Assembly: GCA_012270525.1 (NCBI GenBank) | Contig: JAAXIE010000179.1 | Span: 1 to 7,113, forward strand | Length of the DNA: 7,113 nt | Direction: 5' to 3' | Source of the DNA: Dehalococcoidia bacterium | Lineage (GTDB): Bacteria > Chloroflexota > Dehalococcoidia > UBA3495 > JAAXIE01 | Shown: positions 1 through 5,155 of the stretch, piece by piece | Layout: every line of letters starts with the position of its first letter | How positions within the stretch are numbered: the stretch's first letter is position 1 | Translations under genes and position numbers: made by a program | The notes under the pieces: generated by a model | Seen by the model: the letters and a program-made list of their open reading frames with translations, nothing else | Told to the model about the DNA's origin: nothing | Databases searched by the model: none

Positions 1-525
1 GAGAACCTGCAGGCCCGCATCCGGGGCAACCTGCTCATGGCTGCGTCCAACAAGTTCGGCTGGATCGTCCTGACCACCGGCAACAAGAGCGAGATGGCCA
101 CCGGCTATGCCACGCTCTACGGCGACATGGCAGGAGGGTTCGCCGTCATCAAGGACGTTCCCAAGACGCTCGTATACGACCTGGCCCGCTGGCGCAACCA
201 GCAGGCCCACCCCGTGCCGGTGGTGCCCCAAGCCGTCCTCGACAAGCCTCCCAGTGCCGAACTGCGTCCCGACCAGACAGACCAGGACAGCCTGCCTCCG
301 TACCCCGTCCTGGACCAGGTGATGAGGGCCTACGTCGAAGAGGACCGCAGCTACCAGAACATCATCGACATGGGCTTCGACCCAGTGGTGGTGCGTCAGG
401 TGATCACAGCCGCTGACCGCAACGAGTACAAGAGGCGCCAAGCCCCACCGGGGGTCAAGATTACCCCCCGCGCCTTCGGCCGAGACCGTCGCCTCCCCAT
501 CGTAAACCAGTATCGCCAGTTCTAG
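1..525 (+). CDS. nadE: NAD+ synthase (glutamine-hydrolysing type), C-terminal part
   Basis: This is the C-terminal 174 residues of an NAD+ synthase; the frame is open from base 1, so the start lies left of the window and the ATG at 37 is internal. The enzyme amidates nicotinic acid adenine dinucleotide to NAD+ using ATP and ammonia, in the cytoplasm. The visible part opens with ENLQARIRG and continues with [27 protein letters not shown] and VIKDVPKT, the conserved core of the synthetase domain. [11 protein letters not shown] followed by [10 protein letters not shown] is the C-terminal signature seen in glutamine-dependent enzymes, where an N-terminal nitrilase-like glutaminase domain supplies ammonia. 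That domain would be outside the window, so the glutamine dependence is inferred from the C-terminal type. The gene ends with TAG and is followed by a long non-coding stretch. Confidence 0.95.
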   Translation, partial: ENLQARIRGNLLMAASNKFGWIVLTTGNKSEMATGYATLYGDMAGGFAVIKDVPKTLVYDLARWRNQQAHPVPVVPQAVLDKPPSAELRPDQTDQDSLPPYPVLDQVMRAYVEEDRSYQNIIDMGFDPVVVRQVITAADRNEYKRRQAPPGVKITPRAFGRDRRLPIVNQYRQF

Positions 526-607
526 ACCGACCTCCGTCCCTTCTCGCCCACCCCATGACAATCGCCCGTTGACGCCTTCCCACTCCTGCCTGATATCCTT
601 AATGCAG

Positions 608-643
608 GGCTGGGGACTGACCCCCCAAAGGGTCGCTCCAGCC
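608..643 (+). terminator. Candidate nadE terminator or leader hairpin
   Basis: GGCTGG (608-613) pairs with CCAGCC (638-643), and GACCC (619-623) pairs with GGGTC (630-634) around the loop CCCAAA; an A-T and a T-G pair sit between the two blocks, with a GG bulge and a C-C mismatch. It begins 82 bases after the nadE stop. The bases that follow contain scattered T residues rather than a run, so it is a poor classical intrinsic terminator. It could equally be the first structure of a small transcript. Confidence 0.35.
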
Positions 644-746
644 TTGCCATTCTCTATGCGAAAGAGCGTTATGTCAGACGTGAACTCGACTCCGGCCCCA
701 CCCGTGTGCCTGCCCCGCAGATCCTCCAAGCCTGTTGCAGACCCCC

Positions 747-886
747 ATGCGGCGCATCGCGGCCGGGTTTTCAGCTACGAGTCAAAGCCAGCAGACCTGG
801 GGAATGCGGCTTTCGCGGCGTGCTCCAGCTACGAAACAATGATTTCCAGATATGACCGGTGCCGCCCCCAGCTACGAACATGCGGC
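747..886. repeat. Degenerate short repeat, three copies
   Basis: The 9-mer CAGCTACGA occurs at 772-780, 826-834 and 869-877, and the 7-mer ATGCGGC at 747-753, 804-810 and 880-886. In the first two units ATGCGGC lies 15 to 18 bases upstream of CAGCTACGA, with a related TCGCGGC between them, so the units at 747-780 and 804-834 look like diverged copies about 57 bases apart. The third copy of each motif is out of this order. This could be a decayed tandem repeat or clustered protein-binding sites. Confidence 0.4.
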
Positions 887-1006
887 AGCCAGTCCCACTC
901 CCTCAGATACAAGAACTCCTCCCGATATCTCGCAGTACCATATCCTGGTCGCCAGTATGGCCTGGGCCCCGGAGTAGTCCGGGCGGTTTCCAGAATCGAC
1001 AAGGCC

Positions 1007-1012
1007 TACAAT
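1007..1012 (+). promoter_or_regulatory. Possible -10 box of the trxB-like gene
   Basis: TACAAT matches the sigma-70 -10 consensus at five of six bases and lies 33 bases upstream of the start codon. No good -35 hexamer is found at 16 to 18 bases upstream, so this is only a candidate. Confidence 0.25.
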
Positions 1013-1044
1013 ATAGATGTGAGTAGGATCAAAGGAGTTGTTCA

Positions 1045-2028
1045 ATGAACGGGCAGGGGCCCCAGTACGACGTGCTCATAGTTGGCCAGGGCGCAGCCGG
1101 TTTCAGTGCTGCCCTGTATGCGGCCAGGTACCAGTTGAAGGCGGTGCTCTTCGGCGACAAGTTCGGTGGCGAGACTGCCATCGGCGGGGCCATCGAGAAC
1201 TACCCAGGCTTCCCCTCCATCGACGGCTTCGACCTGATGCTCAACATGCGCCAGCAGGTCCAAGCCTACGACGTCGAGATCGTCGATGAAGGCGTTGACG
1301 CCCTCGACTCTCTCCCCGGTTGCTTCCAAGCGCGCACCGTGGAGGGGACATACCGTGGCAAAGCCGTGGTTCTTGCCGTGGGCCGGGAGCGTCGCAAGTT
1401 GGGACTGCCCATGGAGGAAGAGTGGACCGGCAGGGGGGTCTCCTACTGCTCGGTGTGCGATGCACCGCTATACGGTGGCAAGGTCGCAGGTGTGGTGGGT
1501 GGAGGCAACGCTGCCGTAGAGGGGGCTATCCTCTTGGCCCGCTACGCCACGAAAGTGTATCTCTTCTATCGCGGGGAACGGCTGCACCGGCCCGAACCCA
1601 TAACCCTGCGCATGCTGGAGGCAACTCCCAACGTGGAAGTGCTCCTGAATACCCAGGTTACTTCTCTCAACGGCCGGGATGGTCTGGACGGGGTGACCCT
1701 CGACAGGCCCCTCAACGATTCCCACGACCTGAAGCTGGATGGCCTGTTCGTGGAGATCGGGGCGGACCCGCGGAGCAAGCTGGGCCAGGACCTCGGCGTA
1801 ACCCTGAATGAGCAGGGCGAGATCATGGTCGACAAGCTGATGCGTACCACCGTAGAAGGGGTTTTCGCTGCCGGGGATCTCACCGATGCTTCCGGCAACC
1901 TGAAGCAGACCGTTACGGCTGCTGCCCAAGGGGCACTGGCAGCGACTTCGGCCTACGATTTCGTAAGCGCACACCCCGGCCGCTGCCAGTGCCACGCCAT
2001 GGGGTACCCTTTGGTTGCAGCCGTCTAG
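1045..2028 (+). CDS. trxB: Thioredoxin reductase-like FAD/NAD(P)H pyridine nucleotide-disulfide oxidoreductase
   Basis: This 327-residue cytoplasmic flavoprotein is the right length for a low-molecular-weight thioredoxin reductase, which passes electrons from NAD(P)H through FAD and a redox cysteine pair to thioredoxin-like partners. The FAD-binding GQGAAG lies at 14-19, the IENYPGF segment around 50-56, the redox pair C135-S-V-C138-D in the middle, the nucleotide-binding GGGNAA at 152-157, and the closing FAD motif GVFAAGDLTD at 272-281. The start is supported by AAAGGAG at 1031-1037, 7 bases before the ATG. Two departures stand out. The HRRxxxR segment that holds the NADPH phosphate in E. 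coli TrxB reads YRGERLH (175-181), so cofactor preference may differ. The tail carries an extra pair, C314-Q-C316. The gene converges on the DsbA/FrnE-like gene with a 2-base gap. The family is certain; whether thioredoxin is the true partner is not. Confidence 0.88.
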   Translation: MNGQGPQYDVLIVGQGAAGFSAALYAARYQLKAVLFGDKFGGETAIGGAIENYPGFPSIDGFDLMLNMRQQVQAYDVEIVDEGVDALDSLPGCFQARTVEGTYRGKAVVLAVGRERRKLGLPMEEEWTGRGVSYCSVCDAPLYGGKVAGVVGGGNAAVEGAILLARYATKVYLFYRGERLHRPEPITLRMLEATPNVEVLLNTQVTSLNGRDGLDGVTLDRPLNDSHDLKLDGLFVEIGADPRSKLGQDLGVTLNEQGEIMVDKLMRTTVEGVFAAGDLTDASGNLKQTVTAAAQGALAATSAYDFVSAHPGRCQCHAMGYPLVAAV

Positions 2029-2030
2029 GA

Positions 2031-2633
2031 CTAGGCCGATGCCTTGCGTATGGCAGCCTGCAGGTCTTCCAAGCTTACGTCGCCCTTCAGGTACTCCCCA
2101 TCGACGATGTAAGTGGGCACTACGCCAACGTCTTGGGCCTTGGCCGCCTCGTAGTCGGCATTGACGTTGGGCAGATAGTGCCCGGACTGCAGGCGACCTT
2201 CCAGTTCGGACCAGTCCAAGCCTACCTCTTGGGCTACCTGCTGTATGACGGGCATCTCGCCTAGGTTGGCCCCCGTCTCCCAGTAGAGCTTGGCGGCTGC
2301 GTGGTGGAACTCGTTGTCCACGCCCTTTTCCTTGGCATAGGCCGTGGCTTGGTGCACCAGCGAAGTATTCGGGGCTATCTGTGGACGCTTCATCACCAGC
2401 CCAACGCCACGGGCTCTTTCCTGCATCGCAGGAGCAAGCTCTGTCTCCGTCTCGCCATCGAACATGCGTCGTGGCGAGCCTTCCGGTGGCTGGTCGGGGC
2501 GCAGGAAGTAGGACTTCCTGTCCACGTTGAGAGGGATCTCCTCGCCTACCTTGTCGAGCCTAGCCAGGCCGACATAGCAGAAGGGTCAAGTGTAGTCGTA
2601 CCAGACAGTGACATCCACAGGTTTGGCTGCCAT
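2031..2633 (-). CDS. DsbA/FrnE-like thioredoxin-fold selenoprotein (UxxC active site, in-frame UGA)
   Basis: This reads as a 200-residue DsbA-family (PF01323, FrnE/2-hydroxychromene-2-carboxylate isomerase-like) thiol-disulfide oxidoreductase with a selenocysteine encoded by the UGA at 2588-2586. From the ATG at 2633 the product begins MAAKPVDVTVWYDYT, then UGA (residue 16), then PFCYVGLARLD. The UGA sits exactly at the first cysteine of the family's CPxC site after strand 1; C19 is the resolving residue. The helical insert follows, and the conserved cis-proline is P173 in VVPTYIVDGEY. GGAGGAG (2644-2638) lies 4 bases before the ATG. The first 36 codons are lost if the gene is started at the internal GTG at 2525. 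No signal peptide is visible, so it is probably cytoplasmic. A SECIS-like hairpin follows the UGA. The alternatives are a Cys-to-stop nonsense mutation or a base error; the full conservation of the frame on both sides argues against long-standing decay. No sel genes are in the window. Confidence 0.82.
2553..2573 (-). promoter_or_regulatory. Putative bacterial SECIS element
   Basis: On the coding (minus) strand GUCG (2573-2570) and GCCU (2569-2566) pair with AGGC (2561-2558) and CGAC (2556-2553), giving two perfect 4-bp blocks separated by one bulged U (2557) on the 3' side. The loop is GGCU (2565-2562), starting 21 nt after the UGA. Published bacterial SECIS models require a loop about 16 to 37 nt after the UGA with a G in its first two positions; both hold here. 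A bulged U and a loop beginning GG also occur in E. coli fdhF, although there the bulge is on the 5' side. It would recruit SelB with Sec-tRNA. Confidence 0.7.
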
Positions 2634-2637
2634 GTGT

Positions 2638-2644
2638 CTCCTCC
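2638..2644 (-). promoter_or_regulatory. Ribosome binding site that sets the selenoprotein start
   Basis: The minus strand reads GGAGGAG followed by ACAC and the ATG at 2633-2631. This strong Shine-Dalgarno sequence decides the start in favour of the ATG upstream of the UGA. The conventional GTG start at 2525 lacks the conserved first strand and active site. Confidence 0.8.
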
Positions 2645-2689
2645 GCGATCAGGTAGTATTCTGGCCAGATAGTGTTATGGCGCGGGCAC

Positions 2690-2698
2690 ATTCTAGCA
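2690..2698 (-). promoter_or_regulatory. Extended -10 promoter of the selenoprotein gene
   Basis: The minus strand carries TGC-TAGAAT, an extended -10 element (TGn followed by a hexamer matching TATAAT at five of six positions). Transcription would start near 2683, giving a leader of about 50 bases before the ATG at 2633. No good -35 is seen at the proper distance, which is typical of extended -10 promoters. A short palindrome, TCTGGCCAGA (2660-2669), lies in the leader and could be an operator. Confidence 0.45.
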
Positions 2699-2722
2699 CA
2701 CCCGCCGGAACCCAGAAGCGCG

Positions 2723-2751
2723 TTGACACCGGAATATGACGCCGGTAGCAT
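2723..2751 (+). promoter_or_regulatory. Sigma-70-type promoter of the metF-like gene
   Basis: A perfect -35 TTGACA (2723-2728) is followed after exactly 17 bases by TAGCAT (2746-2751). Transcription would begin near 2758, so translation cannot start at the ATG at 2736, which lies inside the spacer. The spacer also contains the inverted repeat ACCGG (2728-2732) and CCGGT (2742-2746), placed as a repressor operator would be. Confidence 0.6.
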
Positions 2752-2783
2752 CACCCTTACCCCACAATGTCCCGCAAGTCCTT

Positions 2784-3653
2784 ATGAAGGTCACCGATAG
2801 GCTACTGGAAACCGGAGGCCGCCCTGTATTCATATGCGACTTCTCTCCGCCCCGTGGCGGCGGAGCTTCAGCCGCCACACAAGCCCTTGGGCTCGACGCT
2901 GATTTCGTCTGCGTGGCCTACAATCCGGGGCGCGCCGTCCGCATCGATTCCGCCTCCCTGGCCCACGCCATTCGCACGCAGACGGGCTCCGAGGTCTGCT
3001 TCAACCTGACGCCCCGGGACATGAACAAGCTGGCCCTGCAGAGCCACCTGTTGGGGGCTGAAGTTCTGGGCCTGCAGAACGTGGTAGTCCTGGCGGGCGA
3101 TCCTCTCAGCCAGCGCGACCTCCAGCGCATGACTGCCGTGAACGACTTCAGGTCCACGGAACTGATAGAGGCCATCGCCCGGATGAACCAGGGAATCGAC
3201 TTTCGAGGCTCCTCGTTGTCCCAACCCACCTCCTTCTGCATCGGGGCAACTGTCGACCTCGGGAAGGGAATCGATGACGAGGCCCGTTTGGCCCACCGCA
3301 AGGTAAGGGCCGGGGCCCACTTCTTCATCACTCAGCCCGTCTTCAAGCCTGACGACGTCTTGGCCTTCTACGCAGCTTATGCGTCCACTGCTGGAAGTGC
3401 CCTGGAGCAGCCATTGTTCTGGGGAGTGCAGGTGCTGGAGCATGGGGGCGTGACATTCAACGACGTCCCCCATGACATGCGAGAGCGTCTGGAGGCAGGC
3501 CAGTCCGGCGGGGACTTGGCCTTGGAGGTCATAGAAGCCCTGAGATCAGCTGGCTGCAATCATTTCTACCTTGTGCCCCCGATACTGCGTGGAGGTGCTA
3601 GGAACTACGACCCAGCCAGGCAGGTGCTCGCCACGGCCAAGGGCTGGGAGTAG
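2784..3653 (+). CDS. Methylenetetrahydrofolate reductase (MetF-like)
   Basis: This 289-residue protein belongs to the MTHFR family (PF02219), flavin-dependent TIM-barrel enzymes that reduce 5,10-methylenetetrahydrofolate to 5-methyltetrahydrofolate for methionine synthesis or C1 pathways. Family marks are CDFSPPRGGG (18-27), DADFVCVAYNPG (38-49), NLTPRDMNKLALQSHLLG (74-91), VVVLAGDP (100-107, with the Asp equivalent to E. coli D120) and AHRKVRAGAHFFITQPVF (170-187). I chose the ATG at 2784 because a TTGACA-17-TAGCAT promoter places the transcript start near 2758, after the ATG at 2736 that would add 16 residues; no Shine-Dalgarno sequence is visible before it. Asp19 stands where E. coli MetF has catalytic Glu28 (FEFFPPR), so the substrate or mechanism may differ. 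It is probably the first gene of a run with the two genes downstream. Confidence 0.85.
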   Translation: MKVTDRLLETGGRPVFICDFSPPRGGGASAATQALGLDADFVCVAYNPGRAVRIDSASLAHAIRTQTGSEVCFNLTPRDMNKLALQSHLLGAEVLGLQNVVVLAGDPLSQRDLQRMTAVNDFRSTELIEAIARMNQGIDFRGSSLSQPTSFCIGATVDLGKGIDDEARLAHRKVRAGAHFFITQPVFKPDDVLAFYAAYASTAGSALEQPLFWGVQVLEHGGVTFNDVPHDMRERLEAGQSGGDLALEVIEALRSAGCNHFYLVPPILRGGARNYDPARQVLATAKGWE

Positions 3654-3662
3654 ACTATAGCC

Positions 3663-3697
3663 CTAGGTGGGATGGCTCGCTGAGCCTTGGCCACCAG
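3663..3697 (+). other. Hairpin between the metF-like and pncC-like genes
   Basis: GGTGG (3666-3670) pairs with CCACC (3691-3695), and inside it GGCTC (3674-3678) pairs with GAGCC (3682-3686) around a GCT loop. Two more pairs (CT with AG) close the base across a bulged A. There is no T-run after it, so it looks more like an mRNA processing or stabilising element, or a partial attenuator, than an intrinsic terminator. It occupies most of the 67-base gap and ends just before the next gene's ribosome binding site. Confidence 0.4.
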
Positions 3698-3720
3698 CAG
3701 GCCTGAAGGAGGTCAGAACG

Positions 3721-4200
3721 ATGCAACCAATCGTAAACCAGGTGGCCCAGATGCTCACCGAGAAGGGCCTGACCATAGCGGTGGCCGAGGCCTGCACCGC
3801 TGGCTACGTGGGTCACCTGCTCTGCGCACCCGCAGGTGCCTCCGCCTATTTCTGGGGTGGCGTCATAGCCTACTCAGGCGGATCCAAGCGCAAGCTCCTC
3901 GGCGTCTCCGATGAGTTGCAGCAGCAATACACCTCGGTCAGCCCTGAGGTCGCCTTGGACATGGCCCGCAAGGTGCGCCAGGTGATGGACACCGACATCG
4001 GCATATCCACTACCGGAGTGACCGGTCCCGGGCAGGGCCATTCCAACAGACCCCTCGGCTTCTTCTACATCGGGCTGGCCACGCGGGATGGACATGAGCA
4101 TGCCCTGGACTTCCAATGGGATGGCGATCGGATGAGCACCAAGGAGCAGACGGCCTATGCCGCCTTGGGGATGGTACGAGACTACGTATCGCAGAGGTGA
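3721..4200 (+). CDS. CinA C-terminal domain protein (PncC-like NMN amidohydrolase family)
   Basis: This 159-residue protein is a stand-alone CinA C-terminal domain (PF02464). Members such as E. coli PncC deamidate nicotinamide mononucleotide in NAD recycling. The family pattern is clear: VAEACTAG (21-28), PAGASAYFWGGVIAYSGGSK (37-56), LLGV (59-62), VSPEVALDMA (73-82), STTGVTGPG (96-104) and PLGFFYIGL (111-119). The start is the ATG at 3721, preceded by AAGGAGGT (3706-3713) with 7-base spacing; an in-frame GTG at 3667 falls inside a hairpin and has no such site. The usual AESCTGG motif here reads AEACTAG, so the conserved Ser is Ala24 and one Gly is Ala27, while Tyr51 and Lys56 are kept. Deamidase activity is therefore doubtful. 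The next gene starts 3 bases after the stop, so the two are probably co-translated. Confidence 0.85.
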   Translation: MQPIVNQVAQMLTEKGLTIAVAEACTAGYVGHLLCAPAGASAYFWGGVIAYSGGSKRKLLGVSDELQQQYTSVSPEVALDMARKVRQVMDTDIGISTTGVTGPGQGHSNRPLGFFYIGLATRDGHEHALDFQWDGDRMSTKEQTAYAALGMVRDYVSQR

Positions 4201-4203
4201 GCC

Positions 4204-5127
4204 GTGATTGTCGAAGCCCATTGTCACCCCTTTGGCCCTCTGTCCCACGATGACCTGAGCGACAAGGTGCGCACCGTCGAGGACCTGATCGCCTTTCGCC
4301 GCAACTATCCTCAGATATACGAGACCCGGCACACCTCGCCCATCGTTGACTACATGGACGCCATCATCGACGACATGGACAAGTACGGGGTGGACAAAGC
4401 AGTGGTCATGCCCACCTTCTGCTCGGTGGAGTCGGACGCCAAGAACGCCCAGACCGTGGAGGCTATCAAGAAGCATCCCGGACGTCTCTTCGGCCTCATG
4501 CATCTAGGATGGGACGAGTCGATGGCCGCCGATATCTCCGATGACCCCATCCCGCTAAGGGCAGATGCTCCAACCCAGATAGACCGCTGGATCGGCCAGC
4601 ACGGGCTGAGGGGCATCGCTGAGTCTCACGGCGGGCCCTTCACCACTGAGATTCACCCGGTGAAGATCGCTGAGGACTTGCGCCCCATCATGGAAGCCGT
4701 GGCCAGGTACAACGTGCCGGTACTATTTGCCACCGGCTGGACCCAGTTCCCCGGGCGCATGTACCATGCCGACCCAATCTACGTGGACGAAATTGCAGGC
4801 CGCTACCCAGACGTCCCTATCGTCCTGACCAAGATGGGCCGGGGAATCGCCCACTACTTCGAGTCGGCACTGATTGTGGCCATGCGAAACCCCAACGTCT
4901 ACTTCGACACCACCTACAGCAGTGGCGAGCACATACGTCGCGCAGGCCGCACTATTGGGGCCGACCGCATGATGTTCGGCAGTGACTGGGCGGTGGTATG
5001 GCGCTGGGTGCGTGATCCTGAAGACCTCTACTCCGCACGTCTCCGGGCGGTCCGCGAATCGGGCCTTTCCATGGCTGAACAGGCCCAGATCCTGGGCAAG
5101 ACGGCCGAGAAGCTCTTCAGGGTCTAA
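4204..5127 (+). CDS. Amidohydrolase-related TIM-barrel protein (PF04909, amidohydrolase 2)
   Basis: This 307-residue protein belongs to the amidohydrolase 2 family, TIM-barrel hydrolases and decarboxylases that include ACMSD-type enzymes. It has the N-terminal metal-site motif H6-C-H8 (VEAHCHPFG), the GVDKAVVMP strand (62-70), a GLRGIAES strand (134-141), the family's FGSDWAVV motif with D261, and the closing helix ILGKTAEKLF (296-305). Its GTG start lies 3 bases after the previous stop, with AGAGGTGA overlapping the end of that gene, indicating translational coupling. Two positions that usually carry metal-binding His differ: the strand-5 segment reads VPVLFATG (Ala176) and the strand-6 segment reads IVLTKMGRG (Lys210). 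The protein may bind one metal, bind it differently, or be inactive. No substrate can be assigned. The gene converges on the molybdenum enzyme gene with a 28-base gap. Confidence 0.8.
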   Translation: MIVEAHCHPFGPLSHDDLSDKVRTVEDLIAFRRNYPQIYETRHTSPIVDYMDAIIDDMDKYGVDKAVVMPTFCSVESDAKNAQTVEAIKKHPGRLFGLMHLGWDESMAADISDDPIPLRADAPTQIDRWIGQHGLRGIAESHGGPFTTEIHPVKIAEDLRPIMEAVARYNVPVLFATGWTQFPGRMYHADPIYVDEIAGRYPDVPIVLTKMGRGIAHYFESALIVAMRNPNVYFDTTYSSGEHIRRAGRTIGADRMMFGSDWAVVWRWVRDPEDLYSARLRAVRESGLSMAEQAQILGKTAEKLFRV

Positions 5128-5147
5128 ACGGAAAAGCTTCTCGCCGT
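5101..5147. terminator. Shared hairpin at the convergent gene ends
   Basis: ACGGCCGAGAAGCT (5101-5114) is the inverse complement of AGCTTCTCGCCGT (5135-5147) except for one bulged C, and TTC/GAA pairs extend the stem inward after one mismatch, leaving a loop of about 12 bases. It spans the last codons of the amidohydrolase gene and most of the 28-base gap before the stop of the opposite-strand gene. Neither side has a clear T-run, so it is proposed as a bidirectional transcription barrier rather than a textbook terminator. Confidence 0.5.
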
Positions 5148-5155
5148 TGTGGTTC

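Larger units (their letters stand above)
526..1044. other. Gene-free intergenic region, nadE to the trxB-like gene
   Basis: I see no convincing gene in these roughly 520 bases. An open frame exists on the + strand (from a TTG at 569, or an ATG at 671, to 1048), but its product is rich in Ser, Arg and Pro, matches no family I recognise, and runs 4 bases into the next gene. The region holds a long hairpin (608-643), a degenerate repeated motif (747-886), a compact hairpin with the arms CCCGGA and TCCGGG around a GTAG loop (968-983), and the leader of the downstream gene. A weak promoter-like TTGACG (569-574) with TGATAT 16 bases later would start a transcript just before the first hairpin; this is speculative. 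Confidence 0.6.

Noticed and set aside
569..1048. Open frame of 159 codons (or 125 from the ATG at 671) before the trxB-like gene
   Set aside because: No recognisable domain, Ser/Arg/Pro-rich composition, only a weak ribosome binding site (AAAGAG before 671), overlap with the next gene, and it runs through degenerate repeats and hairpins. A homolog search finding a conserved protein would revive it.
2031..2525. DsbA-like gene starting at GTG 2525
   Set aside because: It has no active site or first strand. The same frame continues upstream through the UGA to an ATG with a strong ribosome binding site, so 2525 is a false start.
2586..2588. UGA as a simple nonsense mutation making a pseudogene
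   Set aside because: Not excluded, but the UGA is exactly at the redox Cys codon, the rest of the frame is intact and a SECIS-like hairpin follows at the right distance.
2736..2783. Upstream ATG start for the metF-like gene
   Set aside because: It lies between the -35 and -10 boxes of the best promoter, and the added 16 residues do not resemble the family's N-terminus.
3667..3720. GTG 3667 as the start of the PncC-like gene
   Set aside because: It sits in the left arm of a hairpin without a ribosome binding site, whereas ATG 3721 has AAGGAGGT at ideal spacing.
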